Source: Siderastrea radians
Lineage: Eukaryota > Cnidaria > Anthozoa > Scleractinia > Rhizangiidae
Assembly: GCA_964017195.1 (NCBI GenBank)
Contig: OZ024889.1
Location: 51,373,418-51,437,417, forward strand
Reading direction: 5' to 3'
Length of the DNA: 64,000 nt
The notes under the pieces were generated by a model. The model ran no database searches. It was given only the letters and a program-made list of their open reading frames with translations, and was not told the origin of the DNA. The position numbers and the translations under genes were made by a program. This document shows, in pieces, positions 48,877 through 61,060 of this stretch (the stretch's first letter is position 1; the number at the start of each line of letters is the position of its first letter).

Positions 48877-51751
48877 GACATTCACCTGTTCAAAAATCTT
48901 AATTGGAAAAACACATTATGTTTGTAAAAATAGTTCCATTCACTACGCTGAAGTCGATATCACATTTTAAAACTTCGAAGTAAACCAAAGAAGTCTGAAG
49001 GAAACTAAAATTCCGCGATCTGAAAGAAATTCGACACGTCAATTCTAACCTGAGTAAACACAAATCTGCCGTATGCAAATGTCGTACGATTTGCATGAAT
49101 GACATTTTGTAACGCAATGCATGAGCAGTTCTCTAAGCCGTCAAAACAGCAAGCCCCAGGCAGCAAGCTGTGTCGAAAGGCGAATGTGTAGTTGAAATCA
49201 TATGTTTATGCTATTTCTTCGAGTATTCCTTTTTTGCTGGGAAATTAAAGTGGTAAAGATGCAGGGATTCTTCACGAGTTCACCCACGAGATGGCATGAC
49301 TTCCTGCACGTGTAAGTCTTGTCTTGTCTTGCCTGTCAAAGAAGAGTTCGCGCAGTTTGGCACAATTATAGCTTTTGGACTTTTTTGTTTCTATTTCTTT
49401 GATGGAATAAAAAACTGAATTGAGTCAGTTCTGAGTTGAACCCGTATTACCGTATCAGACACGCTTAAAAAAAATTGTTCATGTTTTGTCATGTGCCGGA
49501 GATCATGTTTACCGGTTGTTTTATCTTGCAGTCGGAAAGCTGGCGGATATTCCATTTCGTGACGTGAATTTTCTTCGATACTTCGGTTGTTCGAACATTT
49601 GCTTCCTTGAGTTTTTGATCAGCCTTGCGAACTTTGGCTTGACTTGGCGAATTGTCGCGCCAACGCGGCGAAAAATCGCTCGAAAGCTCGGCGATATTTC
49701 AAAGAGAATAGAGTGCGACATTCTCTCTCATTACTTTTGCAAATTACCTCACACTAACACGAGCACTACAAGTTTCTTCGGCTGGACCCGCAGTACTTCT
49801 TGCGCCTTCTTGCGGCTTGCGGTAACATTAGTAACTTCTTGCGGCTTCTTGCGGGGTCTGGAAGGGGGGCTCCTGATCCCGCATTCCCACTCCTTTACCA
49901 CGAGAATCCCGCATCCCGCACTTTTTTCATCGCTATCCCGAATTTCGTTTCTTCTTTCCCAAAAATACATTAAAAAAGACTAATTTCTGCAAAAGCTAAT
50001 AAATTTAAGATGTAGATTAGGCCTTTCGATTGATATTTGGCGCTCGCCTGGTTGATTCGCTTTTGCCGCTGTAAGGGTTTTTTGGGTCGTGACGATTTCC
50101 CGAATTCCCGACAGACAGGCAACAAAATCCCGCCGGCATCCCGTACCCAAATTTGGTGAATCCCGCTTCCCTCGTAGCAGTCAAATCCCGAATCCCGTCA
50201 AGATGTTTTGCGTTTTCCCGAATCCCGCACCGTATTTTGGTCAAATCCCGGATCCCGAGAATACCCTTTCAGACCCTGTTTCAACTTCTTGCGCTTCGAA
50301 TGTTCTTGCGGGTAAACCGCTAAAACATAGCACTTTCACTTCCGCCGGCTTGCGTGTTCTTGCGGCGCAAGAACTTCTTGCGCCACTTCTTGCGCGTGCA
50401 TTATTTTTGGGTTGTACTGTATTAGTCTGCTGAATGTTACCTTCGTGTGTTCTTTTCTTTTAATTTACAGTATTTAAGATATCAACGACGAAGGGTTGTT
50501 AAGTTTGGGGTTTTTTGTAGTTGTATTGTAAAACGCATGCGCAATTGAGTAAAGCAGCTAATAGGATGGAATGCGGAATTGGCTGTGTTGTCTGATCTAG
50601 TTAGTGGTTATGGTGAAAATTTTCTTAGCGCAGGGTGTTCTTTTATCGGGATTGACATTTTGAGGGTGTAAAAATGTGGGAGTCAGAAGGATTTGTGAAT
50701 GTCAGGAGCATATCACGCTTCTGTGAATGTGATTTGCTTTGAAAGTTGCGTTTTGTATAGGAGCGGTGTAACATTGTGCTGCGTTTTATGGGGGGGGGGG
50801 GTTGCGAAGTGAATTGTAGGGTTTCTGATTGGCTAACTTGTAATTCGCAGCGGACAAAGAGGACAGTTGCGTTTTGCCGGCGTGGGCTAGGAAGAGAAGG
50901 AATTGGTACTAGAATGATGATGCAATATTAGTGGATTGCACCATCAGTACATGATAGTTCTGACTTGTGAACGGAGAGAGATGAGTGTTTATTTGAGGCG
51001 AGAAGTTGATACGAAAGAATCGTCATTAATAAGGAGATCAATTAATAGGGTAGGTGTTACGAGTCTTTTTGCATTGAAAGAACGAAAATATCTGAATATC
51101 ATCGACGGATTTGTGTGGTTTGCGTGTGGTGTACGCTAAAGGCCACGAGCAGTCTCTCTTTCCGTTCAGAGATAGTGAAGGAAAAGAAAAACAAGCGAGT
51201 GAGCGCGAAATCGATTGCGGCTCGACAGGCGCGTTAGCTTTCAAAGACGTGGGCGACTTTCATCCCCGCCCGCTTGTTTACTTTTGCAAGGGGATTCCCG
51301 GGTTAGCAAACCGGATTTAAACATCACGTCATGAGATATGCCTTGACGTGCCCCATACTCTGACGATCTGCCCGAGCTCGTGTTTATCAAGCGTTATATT
51401 TTGATTCTACTGCTATGTTCACTGTTTGTATTTAAGGTCTAGGCACAACAGTAAATACTTCGTCGTCCCGGTGTGAGCATTCTCAGTTGTGGACGAATTT
51501 ATATCGACATTCAATGTTTGAGTGAATTTGCGTTTTTCAGCACAAATAAAAGCGATAAGAAAGATAAGCTGAGTCATCAGAGTTTAAACATTACATCATC
51601 CAGTAACGTTATAGTCAAAATATTGTGTCACACAATCACACTTTTCGTCACGCCGATTCGTATAAATAGAGGATCGCGCTAACATTTGTGAAACCTAGGG
51701 GTGGGGAGGGTCAGAATGGCCGGTTAAAATGCCCAACGGGCTTTCTTGTTT
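47363..51751. repeat. Large inverted repeat, two arms of about 1.35 kb
   Basis: Arm 1 is about 47363-48719; arm 2, in reverse complement, is about 50420-51751. They match closely: the reverse-strand frame at 47973-48176 and the forward frame at 50936-51139 encode 67-residue strings differing at one position. Small indels shift the alignment by about 27 bp across the arm. The 1.7-kb spacer holds the right TIR of the first copy plus unrelated sequence. The short frames in the arms look non-coding. Confidence 0.85.
49780..50405. repeat. Repeat cluster of CTTCTTGCG and AATCCCG blocks
   Basis: Direct and inverted copies of ACTTCTTGCG / CGCAAGAAGT occur at 49794-49857 and 50283-50395. The interval 49870-50270 carries about a dozen ATCCCG-type blocks. 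The same CGCAAGAACTTCTT vocabulary occurs at 46800-46990. Confidence 0.6.
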
Positions 51752-52747
51752 GCAATTCAAATACTCGCACCCGCATAAAACAGCCGAGAAATTGTTTATG
51801 AAAATCAAAGCAGCAAGTAATTCGAGCGTCCTTAGAGAAGTATTATGATGTCTACTGTTACTACTCTTGGAAACTGGGTCTATGGAATGTTCTCAATACT
51901 TAGGTTGCTAAGGCACTGCTAAGGGACTTCATTTAGTCCATACAACGACTGTCTGAGAAAAATTAAGAAATTAAACAAGGCTTAACTCCACTGGCTTCAG
52001 TTCACTGTCAAGTTCAGACGGTCATTTATTACAGAAAAGTACAACTCAATAATTGCATTTCGATTATCATACTTTAGTGACTTTAGGAATTCGTTCAATG
52101 ACTCAAAACCACTTCGAGACAAGCATTTGTTTTATTCCACGTACTTCGCTGATAAAAGCTCTTTAAATTAGACAAGGTTGAAATGCGATAGGTATAATTA
52201 CAAAATACGTCAGAGTTTGTTACAAAAAGTGACGGTACACGTATTACATAGTCTACATAGTGCGACGACAATGTAAAAGGCAACGTCGCTGTAAGTGCCC
52301 TCGATAAATTTCAATTACCTGAGTTTCAAACACTAAAAACATGAAACTGAACTGAGCCCGTGAACAAAATGCGAATGTCAAGCCATCAATCAATCGTGAT
52401 TAAGGCTTGATCATCAGATTCGCGAAAGATAATTAATAAATTGCATTACAGAGCATTCATATATTTTGTGGATGTATATCCGGGTGCTTATTAGAGTTCT
52501 GATACTGAGTAAATACGGTACTGATCAAAAGGACACCATTAGAGACGACGACCATTGGTGGCAAAGGATAGGGGTGAGGAGAGATTAACTCTGCCCAAGG
52601 AAGGAAATAAAGATTACTTCTCTCTTCCGGGCCCCACAAGCAGGTTCAAATCTATTCTGAGAGAAGGTAAAGGGAAATACCGGTATCTGCCCAATGGAAA
52701 TAAAAACTTCCGCGTGTGAAGTTAGGTAATCTAACCAAAAGTCACAC

Positions 52748-55700
52748 TTATACTTGTTTTGGCTCCAGATCAACATCAGAATTCTCCTGCTCAGATTTCG
52801 TACATTTTGCATGATTGCCCTTGGAAGAATCCGGTTGTAAATCAAGACTTCTTTTTCTAAGCTTATCTGAACGTTCATTGTCATGACTTGTATGCTGGAT
52901 GATAGGTTTAAACAGCCCGGGGTCACTAGCTTTACCAGCCGGATAGAAGCACGTAATCACTGTCCTGCCATTGTATATCCATCCAGTAAGGGCACTGTGA
53001 GCCCGCGAGCAGTCGTCAGCGTCATAGTATACAGCCAATACCTAAAGAACGAAAAAAACACAGCGTATGAACATCACGCTACCGATTATAACAACACAAA
53101 TTACGGAAAAATACGTCATCCATGGGGCCTCGAAACCCAAGGCAGGAGGGTGGGATGCAACATGCAGTCCTCAGTATAAGCGATTTTCGTATGTCTTCGG
53201 TCCCATTCATGATACGCAAATCAGCTGGCTTATTTTACCCTTCGATTACCGGAGAGAGAACTTGTTCACATGGTTGTTACACATTATTACAACCTCTGGA
53301 TATGACTAATCGCATGTTCTCATTGGTTCTCTACTACTACAGGCTATGTGCAAGGTATTGTTTCCCAAAACTTTTATAAGACTGTGCACTGATGCGCCGG
53401 TTTAGCGCACAGGTTTACTCCACCACCTCCGTGCACCTGTGCACCAGTACAGTGAACCCCTTCAGTGCAACAGTGCACCAATTTATTGCACTGGTTCAGT
53501 GCACCAGTGCACCAATTTAGTGCGCCGATTCAGTGCACCAGTGCACCAAATTAGTGCGCCGGTTCAGTGCACCAGTGCACCAATGCACCAGTGCACCAAA
53601 TTAGTGCGCCGGTTCAGTGCACCAGTGCACCAAATTAGTGCGCCGGTTCAGTGCACCAGTGCACCAATTTAGTGCACCACTTCGGTGCTCCAGTGTACCA
53701 ATTTAGTGCGCCGTTCACTGCACCAGTGCACCAGTGCACCAGTTTAGTGCACCGGTTCAGTGCACCAGTGCACCAATTTAGTGCACCGCTTCAGTGCACC
53801 AATTTAGTGCGCCGGTTTAGTGCACCAGTGCACTAAACTGGTGCACCCCAAAAGAGGCAAGAAAAGGCTTGAATACAAAACAAAGTACTAAATCGGCAGA
53901 CGCAGTTTACGTATTTAAAGTAGACTATACAGTGCTTCGTGATTTTACATATTTTTAGTTTTATTGTTTTTATCTATTTCTCGTGTTTGCAAAAAGTAGC
54001 AGAGGATTTTTGGATTTCTGAAGATCAAACTATTGTGAGAAAGGCCTTTAGTTGAGGTTTGGAGTCAGTTTGTTTACACTGATGTCTTTCCTGGCAGCTG
54101 AAGAATGTCGTCTAAAGAGATACTTGTGTTCGCACAGCAGATATCAAATTGCGTGACTTTGGGAAAACTGCCATATTCAATAACCAGGACAGGAAATGTC
54201 ACAAGAGAAATTTAAGCTTATCTTAAGTCAAGATGTCCTTCGCCAGTCTTCTTGAAGTTAAGGTTTGTGAATGTAGATAAAACGACAAGCATCTCGGGGA
54301 AGTTTCCAGAATCTACAAACCCTCAGAGGTTCACGAGTCACATCTTTGCGCTTTCGTTAACAGAAGCGACGATAGCAAATTTTCCTCTCGGACTTCGTGG
54401 AAGACTGGCCTTTGTTGCGTCCACAGCTTGTCTTCGTGCCGTCCCGTGAAGAACTGCTCCTCGTACACCGCTGGGTGAAACAGGCACGCCCGTGGATGAT
54501 GGCTTTTCTTTTTCCTTCCTTTTTTCTGGCTCTTTGTCGTGCTTTATAAAGATGCCAATTTGGTTTTGGTACTTCACTATTGCTTTGTTGTTCTACAGCG
54601 AAAAGAGCAGCGAAGAGCAGCGAAGACAAGACTTAAGTCTTCGCTGCTCTTTTCTCCTCTCTAGAATCCTGTCTTTGTTCTTCGCGTAGAATCGTGCATT
54701 TCTTCCTCTCTGTTTTTGTTTCTTCCTCTGTAGGGATTCTCGTAAACGGTCAGCTCCAGTTTTTCCCATGTTATGACGAATAATATTTGTAAGCAAAAAA
54801 TCCACGCTTGATATTTGTCGACAGATCAGCACCGGTGAACTGAAGTGCACTGGTGCACCAATGCACTTTAGTGTACTGCAAGTGCACTGGTGCACCGATG
54901 CACTTAAGTGCACTGCCAGTACACTGGTGTACCGGTGCACTTTGTGCACTGCCGCACCGATGCACTTAAGTGCACTGCCAGTGCACTGGTGCACCGATGC
55001 ACTCAAGTGCACTGCAAGTGCACTGGCGCACCAATGCACTTAAGTGCACTACCAGTGCACCGGCGCACCAATGCACTTAATGCCAGTGCACTGCCAGTGC
55101 ACTGCCAGTGCACTGGTGTAACGGTGCACTTTGTGCACTGGCGCACCGATGCACTCAAGTGCACTGCAAGTGCACTGGCGCACCAATGCACTTAAGTGCA
55201 CTGCCAGTGCACTGACGCACCAATGCATATAAGTGCACTGCAAGTGCACTGGCGCACCAATGCACTTTGTGCACTGGCAGTGCACTGGTGCACCGTATTG
55301 TGCTCTACGGTGTGCATCTTTCAAGGTGACGCCATTAGTCTCGCCGTTCAGTAGTCATAAGCTCTGTTTTTGCACAGCCTAAAAGAAACACTTTAACGAA
55401 GAATGGGTTCCAGCAAACTGTTAGGGAATCCTAACAAACCAGCGGGGGGTAAACCTGTGATGGACAAGCAATCCATCCAGGGGGGAGTAGTGATGCTCCT
55501 AGTCGCTTATTGCTGGGGATCCTGTGATAGACAAGCATCCCATCCAGGGGGAGTAGGGATGCTCCTAGTCGCTTCACGCTTCAGAAAGTGGAATTAAGCG
55601 CCGGCTCGTTGAAAATAGTGGATTGGACAAAAGACTTCACCTTTGGTTAACGTACCACTTGAAATACACTTTTTCCCGTTTCTAACAGCACGTTAACAAA

Positions 55701-58700
55701 GTGGCAAGGTTAACATTTCGTTGCAAAATATCGTTCTGCGTTCCCCAAATTGAAAACCGTATTAAATCCGCCACTTACGCATTAATATCTGCAGGCTAGC
55801 TAATGTACAGGTGGAAATGGAACTATAAATCGGAAAGAGGTCGAAGAAAAAGTGACTTCCTGTTTTTATTTTATAATACTGCTATTTATGGTTCAATAAA
55901 TGCTGCTGAGACGTGATAGGCATTATGGCTGCTTCCTGTACTAGTACTATTAAAAGTCCAAAATACACATAGCCTTTGTTATATCAGCTCATATCTTACG
56001 TGTATAGAAGTGGTCCAAGTAAATGATGGAAATAAGCGGGAAAGTTCTTTTTGGTCAATGAATTATTCGCTGTACAAAATGAAGTAACGTTGGAGTCGAT
56101 TTCGTGGAATAATTGATAAACATGCCCGGGTAATATCTCTATCCCGAGTAATATCTCCATCCCGGATAATATCTCTATCCAGGGTAACATCTGCATCCCG
56201 GGTAATATCTACATCCCGGATAATATCTCTATCCCGAGCAATATCTCTACCTGGTATCAACTTCCTACTTCTGTTAACGTTCACTCCGGATTTATAGTAT
56301 AGTCGGAAACATTATAATAAGACCCTTATCGGGACTTTTCATCCACAACCGTCTAAGTTTCCAAATCTTCTTTAGGGTGGCATCAGATTAGAAGTAGGGT
56401 CTCTAAATTAATCGCCTTTTATTCCACAAATTACCTTTCCTTCAGAACCTCTCGTGATTCGTCGAATAACACCAAATGCTGCACACATCTCTTCAACATC
56501 CTTCAGACTATCTGCACAAACAAAAAGTGCGATGTTAGGTCATTGCAAGGTCAAGGCTCGATCAAGAGACTGATTTAGCTGACTGCGAATTCAACTTTTC
56601 TTCTATTTTCCACGAGAAAAGAAGGGCGAGCAGTATAGCAATTTCCAATTTTAACTCGTGAAGGAAAAGAAAAAATTTTCTCTACAAATTTCATACGCTT
56701 TATAGTAGTTAACTGTTCTAGTATTTTTACAACAGTCTCTTTACTTGTAATCATTTTACTTTTTATTTCGTGGAGTACCTGCAAACCAGCTGCAGTCTGT
56801 TGCAGTTTGTCTTGTCTGCGTCTGCAGGAAGCACCGATACCAAAGCTATGTGTACTGCCCACATAAAATTAACTATTCAAAGTCATTTGAATAGTAATAT
56901 ATTATGCATGCAAGTCAGAAGTCCGTGCAAATGGGTTTGTGACCCCCATGGCTCTCTCCTATTGGTTTGGCGCTACTATATTATCCCCTCCCTGGCGTTG
57001 ACAGAACATTTTGAGGTCTTTCGACGGTAAAACACGACGACAGTTCAAATGCCACGAGCCGCCCTCCCTCCTTTCGCGATCTGCGTTCGGTGCAGCAGCC
57101 CACCAGCGAGGCGGGGGACTTTCCCTTCGAACGTGTTTCATTCGTTATGGTTTCTGTATTCTGTATTCTGTATTCTGTATCCTGTATTCCAAGACGCCCG
57201 ATGGGAAAATCCCTCGCTTCGCCATGCAGCGATACTCTGTGTCGTTCCTGACTACGCCGGATTGTTGATCCCCATCTGTATACCCAGTCACAATGACTAC
57301 AGACTATAGTGCTAGTAGCGTACAAATAAACTGATGGAAGTTAATTATAAAACGGTGGTGACACTCTCCTTTGGTTCGTGTCACCCCCGGAGGGGGCTAC
57401 TCAATAAAGTTTTGCAAGGGGAGGCTCCGCCCGGAGGTTCAAACCCTTACCCTTTAATATACCATTTTTTACCAAAATGGTACCCCTTTAAAATACCTAG
57501 AGCAACATTGCACCCCTTTCCTATACCTCAAGGATAAGCCAAAACAGTAGAATTTCCTGTAATCGCTACCTTTTTCCCGGGTTTTCAGGCAGTTCTGATT
57601 CAGTTGCGTAGTCATTTCTGCCAAAATGTGGCACCCTTTGATATACTTCGCTTTAGCCACTATTTCTTCTACTTTGCAGCTGATTTTGTGACCCTTTTGT
57701 ATACTAAAATGGCAGTTTTCCCTATCCTTTTGTATACTGTGAGCTTAAAAAAGGCACCCCTTTCGGGCGGAGCCTCCCCGTATAGCCCACTATAGGGAGT
57801 ATCCCCCCCCCCCGGGTGTCACCACTGCGTTTCTCGTTCTTCAAATTCTACGGTTGTTTACCACTCACTAGAAATTTGTGGGAATTTCGGTGAAATTTTT
57901 GGTCTGAGAAAAACACGTTCTATTTGAAGCTGACGCACAGACGGACCCGTTGTTTTGGTTGAGGTGAAAGACGTGGCCATAAAAGGCTAGGAACTGGTGA
58001 AAAGATAGAAAACCAGCAAAAGTTCCACACCCGCGGTAATAACGATACTACAGTTTTCGAAGTTCCGCTCAGTGGAACTAGCTAAAAAGCGCGTTCTTCT
58101 CACCTCCCAACTGAAATATCCTGAATTTTGTAGTGAAGTAAACAGCCCATAACTAACACCCCATAACTGTACGAAAGACAGGAAAAATTTTCTTCTCCTT
58201 TAAAAGACAATAAACGACACTTAAGAGCCATTAGGACTCCAGGGTTCGCCACAGACTACAGCAAGAGACTATGAATATGATTAAATCTTTAGAACCGAAA
58301 ATAGCGAACTTAGCGAAGTGAACTGACTCGTACCGTTTTCAAGGTAGATGTTGTCCAGGAGCAGGGTTGTGGTTGGAAGCAACAACAAGTCTGACAAACT
58401 AGGAATAGGTTGATGGCCATCTGCAGGTTCTAAGAACCTATGTTGTAGAGCATCATCAGGAACCACTCTCTGTTCTGGTCTACATTTAATCATTCTGGTA
58501 AGAAAAAGCAAATCACATCTTAGCATTTCTTTTTGTTTTGTTTTGATTGTTTAAACAAATGGAACAAAACAGTGATAATGAATACCCAAAATACCGCATT
58601 TCCTGCCTTATTTCCCCGTATAATATGGAATGAAAGAGGCGCACACTCTGATTGGCTCAAAACCATGCTATAACAGAGCATAAAGCGCACACTTGATATA

Positions 58701-60417
58701 TCTATATTCTTTTGAAACAGTTAGTAGTTCAACTTTCAATGCAAGAAGTTAGCTCTCAGAGAACCCATATGCAGACGATAGAATTTATGTGAGGAAGCAC
58801 GTCTTACATCTCCCTAGGTTGTCACACCAATCGCACAGGGCGGCACTGTCACCACAACTGCAACCGCGCCCTGATCCTGAATTTGCTGGTGAATATTCAC
58901 CATTAGCAGTATACAGCTGGACTTACTTACCTCACTAGGAAGTCAAGAAATAATTCATGTTGTTCCTTTGGGATTTTCCTTTCATCTCTTGGCAAATGAC
59001 TTTTAATTTCTTTAAAATGAATACAAGGATCATCCTGAATCACAAACATACAAAAAAAGACATTTCGAGTTACCTCAAAATTTAACCTGTAACAGCATTT
59101 TTTCTTCTTTGGGTTGAGAGGGGGCTGTATTTTCTCATTTTCTCATATGAAGCCATCACACCCACTGCTGTGGTATGATTGTGGAGTTCCATGGCCAAGA
59201 GAGATTTTTAAAATTGCAAGTGATAAAAAATGTGAAGGCGGTTGCAAACCAAATAGTGATAAGAAGTGATATTATTTACATTGCTTGCCTTCCATGGGGC
59301 CGATTCTTCAAAATGATGGTAAACTAAGGGAGGGTTGCTATTTTATGGCATTAAACAGGTACCTCCACCTTTATGCACATATCACACACTGAGCTGTCTA
59401 TTTCACATCTGAGTCCTGGGCGTCCTGTGTAGACGTACCAAAGTACATATGCAAAACTCCACGTATCACTGGCGCAACAGCATCTCTGGAGACATGAAAG
59501 AAAACATCAGTTTTTTTTTTATACAGTGAATTTTTGTTCTCTAAAAGTTTGCAGTGAAAGTTTGTACTCTAATTCAGGGTACAAGACACACACAAGTTCT
59601 GACCTGAAGTAATTTTTTCCCAAGTTTTTAACATAAAAGGAGGCAATACTGTGAAAGCCAGTGACGGTGCTTAGAAAAACGAGGCAACTGAGGTACCACA
59701 GCACCAACAAGCACACACATTTGACTGTTGTCCAAATTCATCATTGTATATTAATTGATTTAACCTCAGATTTACAGAGAAGCTTACAGAGGTGATATCT
59801 TTCAAGGGCACTAGGAAGTAAAGTCAGACCACAAACAAAAGGAACTACACCGTACATGCCCAACTCTTTGCAAACAGTGTTGTGGTCTCTTATATGTCCA
59901 CACGATGTCTAGTTGACATACTGCAAAAGATGATTGAGTCAAGGCCCACCCACAGGACTTAAATAACATCACCACCCACTCGCATATGATTTTGCCATTC
60001 TGTTAAACTGGGAGTCTAAGGGAGGGGTAAAAATTGGACACTAATCAAATTGTGTGCAGACAGGTGCCCTCGCTTGAGAACAGTGCCTTTGCCTACAAGC
60101 CACAGTCAAGTTGTCACATGGGCACCAAAAAAGCTTTGTTTTCATGTACATTACTTTGCCTTAGCCCAACCACCATTCAAGGGATAGAATTCACCAAGCC
60201 ATCCAAAGCTAAGTACACATGTGTTCTACATAAACATGAAGAAACAACACTTGTGATTCATTTTAACTTAGAAGAACTTTGTAAATCTGGCCCCAGGGTA
60301 CTAAGTCTGAATAGGGCCAAGCTTGAAGACAGTGAAGCTAAGCTGCACAATGACAAAGACTATTAGATTGTAGATCTACATTTATTCCTTCCTTCCTTCC
60401 TTCCTTCCTTCATTCAT

Positions 60418-60472
<55 letters not shown>

Positions 60473-60996
60473 CCTTGACATGATGGTTTAATAAATTGAC
60501 AAGTTTGAATTCATACTCACTGAATTACTTCTGTCAGCAGTGCCATCAGCAATTAATCTGTTCCATACTCGTACCTCAGGGGATTGGTAACCAGGACTCT
60601 GAAGTGGCTGATAAGGCTGAAGATATAAAAACAAAAGCTTACATGTACTACATGTAATTAACATTCTCTTCTCCCCAAGCTTAACTCTCTCTCCAAGGGG
60701 AATTTATAAAGATCACCACCGCAAATTTCATTTCATTTAGTATCATTTCAACCATGGTACTTTCAAGTACTGGACAATAAAAATATTTGATATATCATTA
60801 AAAGAAAGTTTTTATAGTTTTTAATAGTTCTTATTGTTTTTAGTTTTTACTCTTTTTCAACGCACAAAGTAACATATTTTGAATGAGCCTTTCAGCTCAT
60901 AGATGTTACGCGTACGTGGGCAAATAAATGACTGACTGACTGACTGACTGACTGACTGACTGACTGACTGACTGACTGACTGACTGACTGACTGAC

Positions 60997-61060
<64 letters not shown>

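Larger units (their letters stand above)
52748..56511 (-). other. UHMK1: UHM (U2AF-homology motif) exons of the UHMK1-like gene
   Basis: Exons 56435-56511 and 52748-53041, with the end of 58334-58494, encode an RRM-like fold at about residues 345-411. Strands and helices read DSLKDVEEMCAAFGVIRRI, then VLAVYYDADDCSRAHSAL, then GWIYNGRTVITCFYP. Human UHMK1 has FVEYANAGDSKAAQKLLTGRMFDG at the same place. The intron before the last exon is 3.4 kb and contains two GTGCAC-based arrays. The tail after the UHM is longer than in the human protein and ends in an acidic stretch. Confidence 0.85.

Noticed and set aside
49486..49983. 165-codon plus-strand frame
   Set aside because: Its second half translates the CTTCTTGCG and ATCCCG repeat cluster, and there is no recognisable domain.
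47973..51139. Matching 67-residue frames in both arms of the large inverted repeat
   Set aside because: The two frames are nearly identical only because the DNA is duplicated. No domain was recognised and neighbouring frames are broken.
53439..53836. Frames with CTAPVHQ-type repeats
   Set aside because: They are translations of the GTGCAC minisatellite. Every frame of such an array stays open.
53385..55305. CRISPR-like array
   Set aside because: Units are irregular and palindromic, there are no unique spacers, and the DNA is from a eukaryotic intron.
60034..60366. 110-codon plus-strand frame in intron 3 of the UHMK1-like gene
   Set aside because: It is antisense to the gene, with no recognisable motif and no flanking exons.
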